DNA of 44,520 nt, taken from Burkholderia sp. Bp9142 (lineage in GTDB: Bacteria; Pseudomonadota; Gammaproteobacteria; Burkholderiales; Burkholderiaceae). Positions 24,625 to 31,678 of the stretch are shown piece after piece (the first letter of the stretch is position 1; each line of letters begins with the position of its first letter). Location of the stretch: assembly GCF_003853415.1 (NCBI RefSeq), contig NZ_QTPP01000055.1, positions 1 to 44,520 of the forward strand, in the 5' to 3' direction. Both the position numbers and the translations under genes were made by a program. Under the pieces are notes generated by a model. That model ran no database searches. It saw only the letters and a list, made by a program, of their open reading frames with translations, and was not told where the DNA came from.

Positions 24625-25107
24625 ATGTCCTTTGTCTCGACCCCGCCACTGTCGCGCGTGCCGGCGGAAACGGAACCCGCCAAGCCGATCAAGAACGATC
24701 CGTTTTACCCGGATGTGTCACTCGAGCATGCGCGCGACACGATGCGCCTCGACGGTTCCGTGACCGACGCCCGTTTGCGTCACGAGCTGCTCGACGCGGT
24801 CGCCAGCGTGAACGACGAGCTACGCGGCGCGCGTGCCGCGTGGCAGGCCGATGGCGTCGGTCGGCTCGGCGACGTTCCGGCCGAGCAGCTCGACGGCGAA
24901 AGCGTGTTCCTGCACCACTACCGCCGCGCCGTGTACTGCCTGGCGAAAGCGTCGCTGATCGAGCGGTACCGCGATTACGACACGACGGGCGACGGCGCGC
25001 GCCGTGCCGACGAGCTCGAGCCGCAGGGCGACGAGCTGCGCCGCGACGCACGATGGGCCATCAGCGCCCTGCTGCGCCGGCCGCGCGTCACGGTGGAGCT
25101 GATCTGA
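24625..25107 (+). CDS. L: Head completion/stabilisation protein
   Basis: 160 aa (P2 gpL is 169), GPL family. Typical segments are FYPDVSLEHARDTMRLDGSVTDARLRHELLDAVASVN and VFLHHYRRAVYCLAKASLIERYRDYDTTGDG. It plugs the portal after packaging. It starts 104 nt after M, a wider gap than elsewhere in this operon; nothing was recognised in that gap. Its TGA shares one base with the next ATG (TGATG). Confidence 0.92.
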   Translation: MSFVSTPPLSRVPAETEPAKPIKNDPFYPDVSLEHARDTMRLDGSVTDARLRHELLDAVASVNDELRGARAAWQADGVGRLGDVPAEQLDGESVFLHHYRRAVYCLAKASLIERYRDYDTTGDGARRADELEPQGDELRRDARWAISALLRRPRVTVELI

Positions 25108-25361
25108 TGAAGAAGCTCTATCGCATCGTGCTCGTTGATGAACTGCTGATTCGGTATCCGCTTGCGCCGGACCCGATCGACCAGGTCCGCCGTGTCGAGC
25201 GCTATCGCGTTCAGCGGCGCACGTGGCGCGGCTGGCGGGATGCCCGCAAGGAATCGTTCGAAACGGAACAGGAGGCCGAATTCGCGCTGTCCACGCTCAC
25301 CGGACGGCCGCCGTTTCTCGTCGCTATTTTTGATCGGCGCGGCAGGCGCATCGAACCATGA
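25107..25361 (+). CDS. Small basic phage protein between L and X
   Basis: 84 aa, rich in Arg (KKLYRIVLVDELLIRYPLAPDPIDQVRRVERYRVQ). No membrane segment or Cys motif. P2 itself has no gene here. The frame is tight: it shares one base with the L stop and overlaps the X start by ATGA, so it is very likely translated. The family is unknown to me; a head-tail joining or assembly role is only a guess from position. Confidence 0.7.
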   Translation: MKKLYRIVLVDELLIRYPLAPDPIDQVRRVERYRVQRRTWRGWRDARKESFETEQEAEFALSTLTGRPPFLVAIFDRRGRRIEP

Positions 25362-25570
25362 TGGTCCGCGCACTCCAGGGGGAAACCGTCGACGCGCTGT
25401 GCTGGCGCGTGCTCGGCCGCACGCGCGGCGTCGTCGAAGCGGTGCTCGACCTCAACCGGGACCTGGCGCAGTACGGCCTGATCCTGCCTCACGGGCTGCT
25501 CGTCGAGCTGCCCGACGAAGTACCGCAAGCGGCGCAATCCGGCGCCGAGCGGCTCCAGTTATGGGACTGA
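25358..25570 (+). CDS. X: Tail protein X
   Basis: 70 aa (P2 gpX is 67), phage tail protein X family, related to LysM-like folds: RALQGETVDALCWRVLGRTRGVVEAVLDLNRDLAQYGLILPHGLLVELP. Required for tail assembly in P2. Two consecutive in-frame ATGs (25358 and 25361); the first overlaps the previous stop as ATGA. Confidence 0.9.
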   Translation: MMVRALQGETVDALCWRVLGRTRGVVEAVLDLNRDLAQYGLILPHGLLVELPDEVPQAAQSGAERLQLWD

Positions 25571-25572
25571 GA

Positions 25573-25947
25573 ATGGCTGAACCTATTTCCACGTCGTCCG
25601 CGACGGTCGCGGCGCTCGGCGTCGCAACGCTGTCGCTGTTTCCCGGCGTCGACGCCAACGTCGTCATGGGCGCGTTCGCCGGCTCGCTGCTGTTTGTGAT
25701 GACGGCAGCCGACCCGTCGATCCCGAAGCGCATCGCGTTCTTCGTGATCTCGTTCGTCGCCGGCTGCCTCACGGCCGAGCTGTTCGCCGCCGCACTCGAT
25801 GCCGTGCTGCCGGCCCGCGTCGAGGTGCACGCCGGGATCGGCGCGCTGATCGCTTCCGCGCTCGTCGTGAAACTGCTGTTGTGGCTGATCGCCCAGGCCG
25901 ATGCGCCCGACCGGCTGCTGAACGTGTTCAAGGGGAGGGAAAAGTGA
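25573..25947 (+). CDS. Membrane protein, putative holin (first)
   Basis: 124 aa with three or four hydrophobic segments: ATVAALGVATLSLFPGV, VVMGAFAGSLLFVMTAA, RIAFFVISFVAGCLTAELFAAAL and IGALIASALVVKLLLWLIA. It lies between tail gene X and the endolysin, where P2 has holin Y. Such small membrane proteins form the holes that release endolysin at lysis, or act as antiholin to a second holin. It ends TGATG into the next membrane protein, so the two are coupled. Which of the two is the active holin is not clear. Confidence 0.75.
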   Translation: MAEPISTSSATVAALGVATLSLFPGVDANVVMGAFAGSLLFVMTAADPSIPKRIAFFVISFVAGCLTAELFAAALDAVLPARVEVHAGIGALIASALVVKLLLWLIAQADAPDRLLNVFKGREK

Positions 25948-26267
25948 TGCTGACGATCATCTACGCGGTGCTGTGCGCGCTGCTCGCGCTGCGCCTAGTC
26001 ACCTTCCGTCGCGGCGCCGGCGCACACCGTCCGCTCGCGTCGTGCCTGGCCTATGCGCTGGCCGTCGCCGCCGGCGCCGCGCCGATCCGCGCGGCATTCG
26101 GCACGCTGCCGCCGGCGGGAATCGCGGACACGGTCCTGGTCGGCGTCCTGTGTCTCGCCGTGTACGGCGTGCGCGGCAACGTGGTCGAGCTGTTCCACCG
26201 TGGCAACCCGCGCGACTCCCTGTTCGCCCGCGTGCTGCAATTCAAGGTATGGGGGCGCCATGTATAA
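25947..26267 (+). CDS. Membrane protein, putative holin (second, holin-3-like)
   Basis: 106 aa with three hydrophobic segments: MLTIIYAVLCALLALRLV, ASCLAYALAVAAGAAPI and IADTVLVGVLCLAVYGV. It ends in a basic tail. It resembles the phage holin 3 family of P2-like phages. It overlaps the first membrane protein by one base and the endolysin by 8 nt, so the lysis genes form one tight block. The pair may work as holin and antiholin. Confidence 0.75.
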   Translation: MLTIIYAVLCALLALRLVTFRRGAGAHRPLASCLAYALAVAAGAAPIRAAFGTLPPAGIADTVLVGVLCLAVYGVRGNVVELFHRGNPRDSLFARVLQFKVWGRHV

Positions 26268-27060
26268 GACCCTTCGCCTGGGCGACCGTGGCACGGATGT
26301 CGGCTACCTGCAGCGCCAACTCGTCGCGGCCGGCGCGAGCATCGACGCTGACGCCATTTATGGGAGCGCGACACGCACCGCTGTCATGGCGTTCCAGGCA
26401 TCGCACGGCCTGGTAGCGGACGGCGTCGCCGGCCCGAAGACCTGGTCGACACTCGCGGCCGGCCGGCGTGATCCGCGACACCTGACCGACGCGGATCTTC
26501 AGCGTGCAGCCGATCGGCTGCAGGTCGATCTCGCGGCCGTGCGCGCCGTCAACGAGGTGGAATCGCATGGCGCCGGGTTCCTGCCGGACGGCCGGCCCGT
26601 GGTCCTGTACGAGCGGCACGTCATGTACCGCCAGCTCGCGGCCGCCGGCCTGGACGCCGATGCGCTGGCAGCGAAGTACCCGGCCCTGGTCAACCCGAAG
26701 CGCGGCGGCTATGCCGGCGATGCCGCCGAATATGCCCGCCTTGCGAGTGCGTCGCAAATTTCGGCCGTGTGCGCGCTCGAGGCGACGAGCTGGGGCGCGT
26801 TCCAAATCATGGGCTTCCACTGGAAGGCACTCGGCTATCCGGACGTGTTCGCGTTCGTCGAGGCGATGAAGGTCAGCGAGGCCGAGCAGCTCGAGGCGTT
26901 CGTCCGGTTCATCCTGAACGACAAGACGCTGCTGGCCGCGCTGCGCGGCCGGAAGTGGGCGAAGTTCGCCGAGCTGTACAACGGCCGGGCGTACGCCGAG
27001 AACCTGTACGACGTGAAGCTCGAACGGGCGTTCGATCGCTACAGCCGGGCGGGCACGTGA
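26260..27060 (+). CDS. Endolysin: peptidoglycan-binding N-acetylmuramidase
   Basis: 266 aa. An N-terminal peptidoglycan-binding domain (LRLGDRGTDVGYLQRQLV, then FQASHGLVADGVAGPKTW, about 5-65) precedes an N-acetylmuramidase domain (about 75-260). The likely catalytic Glu is in AVNEVESHGAGF (E99 or E101). Family segments include VVLYERHVMYRQL and EATSWGAFQIMGFHWKALGY. It cuts the glycan strands at lysis. No signal peptide, so release depends on the holins. It is unlike P2 gpK (a small lysozyme). It overlaps the Rz start by GTGA. Confidence 0.9.
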   Translation: MYKTLRLGDRGTDVGYLQRQLVAAGASIDADAIYGSATRTAVMAFQASHGLVADGVAGPKTWSTLAAGRRDPRHLTDADLQRAADRLQVDLAAVRAVNEVESHGAGFLPDGRPVVLYERHVMYRQLAAAGLDADALAAKYPALVNPKRGGYAGDAAEYARLASASQISAVCALEATSWGAFQIMGFHWKALGYPDVFAFVEAMKVSEAEQLEAFVRFILNDKTLLAALRGRKWAKFAELYNGRAYAENLYDVKLERAFDRYSRAGT

Positions 27061-27548
27061 CCGCCGGCGCCCGTGTCTTCGCCGCCGGCGCGATCGCGCT
27101 CGCCGTGGCTGGCGTCGTCATCGCGATCCAGCATGCGCGCCTGGTCGACGCCGGCCGGCACGCCGACGATCTGGCGCGCGACGTGCGCGAGCGGACGGCC
27201 GAGCGCGACGCGGCCCGCCGCGATGTGAAGGTCGTCACGCAGTACGTCGACCGCGTCCAGGTCGTCCGCGAGAAGGGCGACACCATCATCAAGGAGGTTC
27301 CCGTTTATGTGGATCGCGAAGCCGATCGTGCTTGTGTTGTCCCTGTCGGTTTTGTGCGGGTGCACGACGGCGCCGCCGCCAACGTGCCGGTGGGCGATCC
27401 CGGAGCCGCTGATGCGGCCCCCTCGGGCGTTGCACTTTCTGCCGTCGCCGCAACCGTCGCCGACAACTACACCACCTGTCACGAAAACGTCGAGCAGTTG
27501 ATCGCGCTGCAGGCTCGCGTGCGCGACGGCGAGGAACCTGCACCATGA
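27057..27548 (+). CDS. Rz-type inner-membrane spanin (LysB-like)
   Basis: 163 aa from a GTG start that overlaps the endolysin stop (GTGA). One N-terminal membrane anchor (FAAGAIALAVAGVVIAI, about 8-24) is followed by a charged coiled-coil-like periplasmic part (ADDLARDVRERTAERDAARRDVK). This is the layout of an i-spanin, which fuses inner and outer membrane together with its lipoprotein partner. That partner, Rz1, is encoded inside this gene in another frame (27307-27501). Confidence 0.85.
   Translation: MTAGARVFAAGAIALAVAGVVIAIQHARLVDAGRHADDLARDVRERTAERDAARRDVKVVTQYVDRVQVVREKGDTIIKEVPVYVDREADRACVVPVGFVRVHDGAAANVPVGDPGAADAAPSGVALSAVAATVADNYTTCHENVEQLIALQARVRDGEEPAP
27307..27501 (+). CDS. Rz1-type spanin lipoprotein (LysC-like), embedded in Rz
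   Basis: 64 aa, wholly inside the Rz gene in the +1 frame. A strong ribosome site AAGGAGG (27291-27297) lies 9 nt upstream of ATG 27307. A lipoprotein signal peptide ends LSVLCGC, with Cys19 as the lipidation site. The mature part is short and Pro-rich (APPPTC..., PSPQPSPTTTPP), as in Rz1 proteins. It is the outer-membrane spanin subunit needed for the last step of lysis. Confidence 0.88.
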   Translation: MWIAKPIVLVLSLSVLCGCTTAPPPTCRWAIPEPLMRPPRALHFLPSPQPSPTTTPPVTKTSSS

Positions 27549-27955
27549 ACAAGCCCAACAGCCTGCGCGCGGCGCTCACCGCCGCCCTGCCCGAGTTCGC
27601 ACGCGATCCCGACCGGCTGCACATCTTCATCGAACATGGGTCGATTGCCGTCACCGCAGCGAAATCGCTGTCGTTCGAATATGCGTACACGCTCGATATC
27701 GTCGTGACCGACTACGCCGGTCATTCGGATCACCTGATGGTGCCGATCATCGCCTGGCTGAAGATCCACCAGCCCGAACTGCTGCTCAACCGCGACCTCT
27801 GCCGCGACGGGTTCAAGTTCCAGGCCGAGCTGCTCGACAATGGCAAATCCGATGTCGAGATCCTGCTGAAGCTGACCGAGCGCGTCGGCGTGGTCGAGCA
27901 GCCAGATGGCTACGAGATTCGCCACTTCGGCGAGCCGCCGATCGCGGGGACCTGA
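27545..27955 (+). CDS. R: Tail completion protein R
   Basis: 136 aa (P2 gpR is 155), P2 tail completion R family: NSLRAALTAALPEFARDPDRLHIFIEHGSI and LSFEYAYTLDIVVTDYAGHSD, then I-I-A-W-L-K-I-H-Q-P-E-L. Acts with S to finish the tail for joining to the head. ATGA overlap with Rz upstream and a one-base overlap with S downstream. Confidence 0.92.
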   Translation: MNKPNSLRAALTAALPEFARDPDRLHIFIEHGSIAVTAAKSLSFEYAYTLDIVVTDYAGHSDHLMVPIIAWLKIHQPELLLNRDLCRDGFKFQAELLDNGKSDVEILLKLTERVGVVEQPDGYEIRHFGEPPIAGT

Positions 27956-28404
27956 TGGTCGATCGCCTGTCCCGCGCTGAGGATTGGGCCTCCGGCCTGC
28001 TCGGCCAGCTCACGCCCGCGCAGCGCGTAGTCCTGGCGAAGGGGCTGGCCGGCGAGTTGCGCCGGCGTCATTCGCGACGCATCGCCGAGGCCCGCAACCC
28101 GGACGGTAGCCGCTTCGCGCCGCGCAAGCCGCAGGCCCGGCGGAAGAAAGGCCGCATTCGCCGCGCGATGTTCGCGAAGCTGCGCACCGCCCGCTTCCTC
28201 AAAACCGCCGCGACGGCCGACGCGTCCGTGCTGCATTTCACGCGCCAGGTCGAGCGCATCGCGCGCGTCCACCAGGAGGGCCTGCGCGATCGCGTCGAGC
28301 GCAACGGCCCGGTCGTCCAGTATCCGGTGCGCGAACTGCTCGGCTTCGCCGACGCCGATGTCGATCGGATCGCGGGCGTCGTGCTCGACTTCTTATCGCG
28401 ATAG
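27955..28404 (+). CDS. S: Tail completion protein S
   Basis: 149 aa (P2 gpS is 150), phage virion morphogenesis family: LTPAQRVVLAKGLAGELRRRHSRRI, PDGSRFAPRKPQARRKKGRIRRAMFAKLR and the ending YPVRELLGFADADV...LDFLSR. Basic and probably bound at the tail terminus. In P2, S is followed directly by V; here a cargo insertion of about 1.2 kb follows, and a decayed second copy of the last 19 codons of S lies on its far side. Confidence 0.92.
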   Translation: MVDRLSRAEDWASGLLGQLTPAQRVVLAKGLAGELRRRHSRRIAEARNPDGSRFAPRKPQARRKKGRIRRAMFAKLRTARFLKTAATADASVLHFTRQVERIARVHQEGLRDRVERNGPVVQYPVRELLGFADADVDRIAGVVLDFLSR

Positions 28405-28413
28405 CACGACGCG
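28384..28413 (+). repeat. Direct repeat, left copy (end of gene S)
   Basis: A 30-bp stretch spanning the S stop codon that recurs at 29597-29626 with 25 of 30 positions identical. The two copies bracket the inserted nuclease cargo. Confidence 0.7.
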
Positions 28414-28663
28414 TGGCAGGTATTCGTCGCCATCCGTCGATCCAAGCTTGCGTCGGACCAAGTTCGGCCACTTGCCGACCTTCGATACGCCAGCCAAAAT
28501 GCGATAGCAGTAGTCCATTGACGAACAAACTAGCGTCGTTCGCGACTAGGGGCCGTACCGGGTCCGTCCCTTCGTTGTTGAGCGTTTCGCTCAACCTTGC
28601 GTCGCCGTCTAATGTTGGAATTGCTGCTTCGTCAACAACCTCATCCAGGATCGTCGACATCAT
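28405..28663 (-). pseudogene. Possible truncated minus-strand gene
   Basis: A minus-strand frame of about 86 codons opens at 28663/28660 (MMSTILDEVVDEAAIPTLD...) and looks protein-like: balanced composition, many GNN codons, and acidic and hydrophobic blocks (NDASLFVNGLLLSHFGWRIEG, then ELGPTQAWIDGWRRIP). The same DNA read forward is Ser/Arg-rich, as expected for an antisense frame. It runs without a stop into the antisense of gene S, exactly at the direct repeat, as if its 3' part was lost in the insertion event. Its start overlaps the divergent nuclease start, which makes both start assignments uncertain. No family was recognised. Confidence 0.3.
28577..28595. repeat. Perfect 8-bp hairpin/dyad in the cargo leader
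   Basis: GTTGAGCG-TTT-CGCTCAAC, 67 nt upstream of the nuclease start. A TAATGT (28610-28615) shortly after it could be a -10. No T-run follows, so an operator is more likely than a terminator. Confidence 0.4.
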
Positions 28664-29426
28664 GAATATCTGCGACGCAAGCCTCGCCCTCGACAGGGAA
28701 GTCCGGCTCTTTATGGAAAATGTCGCCGATGTCAAGGAAGAGTCCATTACGGACTTTCTCGTATGGAAATGGCGTGAACTAGATAAGCGCTTCAACTTCA
28801 TTCGCGTTTATCCGTTCAATCACGAAGAAGAAAGTTCACGGACCGGAGCGGATTTTGACATTGAGCTTTGGTTGGTAGGCCGAGAGCGCCATATAGCACT
28901 TGCCGTACAGGCTAAGAAATTTGTCAAACGTGCCGACTCGTACGTAGCTAAGCTCCGATACCCTCGAAGTACGAAAAATCAATTAAATACGCTTCTGTCA
29001 TATGCCGCATCAAACAATCGACAGCCTTTCTACTTCATTTATTCCCTCCCCGACTCTCCACCGCACATCAGATGCAAAGGCGGGCACAAAGGACTTGGTG
29101 CCATCTTCACAGCCGATGCACGCGAAATTAACGAATATGCAGATGGCAAACACGGAAATAGAATTACAAGAGATAAATTACTCGAAATTACCAACCCTTT
29201 TCATTGCATTTTTTGCTGCCCGTTCGCTCACGAATACCACTATTTCGACCACTACTTTAGCAATTCACGCGACAGCCAAATTAATGAATATAAGGATAAC
29301 GAGTCGTTGCCAATATACGTTCGTCAGATAATGCAGGAAGGTGACACTCCTGTCGACATCGACGAATATGAGTCACTCCGTCAATTTCGCCTTGTTGGCG
29401 TTTACGACATGCGAAACGGTAGATAG
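28662..29426 (+). CDS. PD-(D/E)XK nuclease-like cargo protein (DUF6615-like)
   Basis: 254 aa. The pattern E27-S-I-T-D, then GADFDIELWLVG (D64/D66), then LAVQAKKF (Q83/K85), then K-N-Q-L-N-T-L fits a PD-(D/E)XK nuclease core with the E-x-K changed to Q-x-K. A Cys/His-containing segment follows (PPHIRCKGGHKG, then C-I-F-C-C-P-F-A-H). The match to DUF6615-type proteins is from memory of the motif order and is tentative. The gene is clearly AT-richer than its neighbours and sits between S and V, where P2 has none. Likely lysogenic cargo; anti-phage defence is an inference. AGGA lies 12 nt upstream of the ATG. Confidence 0.6.
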   Translation: MNICDASLALDREVRLFMENVADVKEESITDFLVWKWRELDKRFNFIRVYPFNHEEESSRTGADFDIELWLVGRERHIALAVQAKKFVKRADSYVAKLRYPRSTKNQLNTLLSYAASNNRQPFYFIYSLPDSPPHIRCKGGHKGLGAIFTADAREINEYADGKHGNRITRDKLLEITNPFHCIFCCPFAHEYHYFDHYFSNSRDSQINEYKDNESLPIYVRQIMQEGDTPVDIDEYESLRQFRLVGVYDMRNGR

Positions 29427-29557
29427 CATCGCAATCGAGCGGCCAGCACACAAGACCACGCTGGTCGCGCACTCCTACGTTGAAACTCCGCTTGGCAAAA
29501 TCACCTGATGTCGCTACAGGTTGCATTCGGTCCATCGAAAACAGGTCATTTCTCTGC

Positions 29558-29617
29558 CTTGCCGACACTAACGTCGCCGCCACCTCAAACCCGATCCTCG
29601 ATCACTTGTCGCGATAG
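29558..29617 (+). pseudogene. Remnant of the 3' end of a second gene S
   Basis: Read in one frame, 29558-29617 encodes LADTNVAATSNPILDHLSR and a TAG stop. This aligns without gaps to the last 19 residues of gpS (FADADVDRIAGVVLDFLSR): A, D, V, L, D and the final LSR match. No start or upstream S sequence is recognisable. The DNA match continues past the stop as the 30-bp direct repeat (29597-29626). It marks the right edge of the inserted cargo and suggests exchange between two related phages. Confidence 0.6.
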
Positions 29618-29626
29618 CGCGACGCG
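29597..29626 (+). repeat. Direct repeat, right copy (S remnant)
   Basis: The second copy of the 30-bp repeat seen at the end of S (28384-28413), 25 of 30 identical, 1213 bp away. Confidence 0.7.
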
Positions 29627-29639
29627 CGACCGAGTTCGC

Positions 29640-29663
29640 GTTGTCGCTCGGCCCTGCACAACC
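29640..29663 (+). promoter_or_regulatory. Late-promoter activator dyad upstream of V
   Basis: GTTGT (29640-29644), 13 nt, ACAACC (29658-29663). The arms match the P/O and FI sites except for the outermost left base. After the dyad the text ACAACCTCC-N-GCGCGTGA is shared with the FI site. The predicted start point, about 55 nt from the centre, falls at or next to the V start codon. Confidence 0.7.
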
Positions 29664-29706
29664 TCCAGCGCGTGACCCTCTCCCACGCGCGCGGCATCCT
29701 TGCCGC

Positions 29707-30414
29707 ATGGATGATTTTGCTGACCTGAACCGCCGCCTCGAAAGCCTCCTGCGCGAGGGCACCGTGATCGAAGTCGACCACGGCGCCCGCCGCGTTCGCA
29801 TCGAATCCGGCGGCCTGCAAACCGACTGGATTCGTTGGCTCGCGCAGCGCACCGGCGACAGCATCGTGTGGGACCCGCCGTCGATCGGTGAACCGGGTCT
29901 GCTCTTCTGCCCGTCCGGCGAACCGACGACGGGCCTCTTTCTCCCTGGCGTGTACTGCGACGGCCACGACTCGCCCAGCTCGAGCCCGACGCAGCACGTG
30001 CGCGTCTACAAGGACCAGGCGCGCATCGCCTACGACTTCGCATCGCACGCTCTCACCGCCGAACTGCCGGCGGGTGCCACCGTGCGCGTCGTCGCGCCGG
30101 TCAGCGTCACGGTCGAAACCAACACTGCGACCGTCAAGGCGAAGTCCGTCACGCTCGACGCCGACGATACGACGGTTACGGGCTCGTTACTCGTGAAGGG
30201 TCCGCTCACGTTCGAATCTGGCGCAACCGGCAAGAATGGAGGTAGCACCGGCGGTGGCGGCTCCGTGATCGAAATTCAGGGCAGCGCACACTTCACCGGC
30301 ACCGTGACCGCTGACGTCGATGTGAAGTCGCGCAACGTCAGCCTCGTGGGCCATCCCCACCAGGCACAAGGCGAATTCGCCAACACCTCGAAACCGATCG
30401 CGGGTGGCGCATGA
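29707..30414 (+). CDS. V: Baseplate spike protein V
   Basis: 235 aa (P2 gpV is 211), phage baseplate assembly V/spike family. An OB-like N-terminal part (EGTVIEVDHGARRVRIESGGLQTDWIRWLAQRTGDS) is followed by PSIGEPGLLFCPSGE and a beta-helical region (VTVETNTATVKAKSVTLDADDTTVTGSLLVKG). The C-terminal VSLVGHPHQAQGE has the metal-binding His pattern of the spike tip. It pierces the outer membrane. No Shine-Dalgarno precedes ATG 29707, so translation may be leaderless. Confidence 0.9.
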   Translation: MDDFADLNRRLESLLREGTVIEVDHGARRVRIESGGLQTDWIRWLAQRTGDSIVWDPPSIGEPGLLFCPSGEPTTGLFLPGVYCDGHDSPSSSPTQHVRVYKDQARIAYDFASHALTAELPAGATVRVVAPVSVTVETNTATVKAKSVTLDADDTTVTGSLLVKGPLTFESGATGKNGGSTGGGGSVIEIQGSAHFTGTVTADVDVKSRNVSLVGHPHQAQGEFANTSKPIAGGA

Positions 30415-30776
30415 TCGGCATGAACGCCCGCACCGGCCGCGCGATCGCCGGCCAGGCCCACATCGAGCAGTCCGTCGCAGACATTCTGTTCACGCCGCTC
30501 GGCACGCGCGTGATGCGCCGTGAATACGGTTCGCTCCTTCCCGAGCTGATCGATGGCCCGGTCAATCCGCTGATGCGCATGCGTGTCATGGCGGCGTCTG
30601 TCATGGCGCTGGCTCGGTGGGAACCGCGCATCCAGGTCAACCAGGTGGACTTCGGTAGCACGGGCATCGACGGCGGCGCCGTGCTTGAGCTGCGAGGCGA
30701 GCGCACGGATGGCCCGCGCGCGGGCACGCCATTCTCCGTGCGCCTGCCGGCAACGAACGGACGAGGTGCGGCATGA
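30411..30776 (+). CDS. W: Baseplate wedge protein W
   Basis: 121 aa (P2 gpW is 115), GPW/gp25 family: MNARTGRAIAGQAHIEQSVADILFTPLGTRVMRREYGSLLPELID. Forms the inner baseplate wedge, homologous to T4 gp25. ATGA overlaps with both V and J. Confidence 0.93.
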   Translation: MIGMNARTGRAIAGQAHIEQSVADILFTPLGTRVMRREYGSLLPELIDGPVNPLMRMRVMAASVMALARWEPRIQVNQVDFGSTGIDGGAVLELRGERTDGPRAGTPFSVRLPATNGRGAA

Positions 30777-31678
30777 GAACGACGCCAATCGACCTGTCGC
30801 AGCTCCCGGCCCCGGACATCGTCGACGAACTCGACTACGAAACGATCCTGGCGGAAAAGAAGGCTCGCCTGGTCGCCCTGTATCCGAAGGAACAGCAGGA
30901 CGAGATCGCAGCCACGCTCGAGCTCGAATCCGAGCCGATGGTGAAGCTGCTGCAGGAAGCCGCGTACGACAAGATGCTGCTGCTCGCGCTCATCAATGAG
31001 AAGGCGCGCGGCATCCTGCTCGCGTACGCGAAACGCACGACGCTCGAGCACATCGGCGCCCTCTTCGACGTCGACCGCCTGATGATCTCGGCCGGCGATC
31101 CGGACAAGGGTATCGACCCCGTCTACGAAGACGACGACAACCTGCGCGAACGCATCCAGCTCGCGCCGCGCGGGTTTTCTGTCGCCGGGCCGACCGATGC
31201 GTATGTATTCCACGCGCGGGCCGCTGACGGGCGCGTGAAGGCCGCGACCGCCTACAGCCCGTCGCCGTGCGTGATGATCGTCACGGTCCTGTCGCGCGAA
31301 GGCGACGGCACGGCCAGCCAGGAGCTGCTCGATATCGTCAAGAAAGCGCTGGAGAAGAAGCGGCCGCAGGCCGACGAAGTGATCGTGCAGAGCGCGAAGA
31401 TTGTCCGGTACGCGATTGGCGCGACGCTGCGCTTCTTCGACGGCCCGGATCGCGCGGTCGCGCTCGCGGAAGCGCAGAAGAAGACGCAGCAGTTCGCCGA
31501 ATCGATGCACCGCCCCGGTTCCGAGATCACGAAGGATGGTCTGTACGCGTCGATGCGCGTCGCCGGCGTCCAGAAGGTGCTGCTCGACACGCCGGCAGAA
31601 GGCGTGCCGATCGCGATTGACCAGGCGCCGTATTGCACGGGTATCGAGCTGAAGGATGGCGGGGTGGCTGATGACTAA
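30773..31678 (+). CDS. J: Baseplate assembly protein J
   Basis: 301 aa (P2 gpJ is 302), baseplate J family: IDLSQLPAPDIVDELDYETILAEKKARLVALYP, LINEKARGILLAYAKRTTLEHIGALFDVDR and RERIQLAPRGFSVAGPTDAYVFHA. Wedge component that connects baseplate and fibres. Its 3' end overlaps I by 8 nt. Confidence 0.94.
   Translation: MRTTPIDLSQLPAPDIVDELDYETILAEKKARLVALYPKEQQDEIAATLELESEPMVKLLQEAAYDKMLLLALINEKARGILLAYAKRTTLEHIGALFDVDRLMISAGDPDKGIDPVYEDDDNLRERIQLAPRGFSVAGPTDAYVFHARAADGRVKAATAYSPSPCVMIVTVLSREGDGTASQELLDIVKKALEKKRPQADEVIVQSAKIVRYAIGATLRFFDGPDRAVALAEAQKKTQQFAESMHRPGSEITKDGLYASMRVAGVQKVLLDTPAEGVPIAIDQAPYCTGIELKDGGVADD

Larger units (their letters stand above)
29427..29706. other. Gap between nuclease cargo and V
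   Basis: About 280 nt. It contains the gene-S remnant (29558-29617), the direct-repeat right copy (29597-29626) and a late-activator dyad (29640-29663). No complete gene is visible. Confidence 0.5.
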
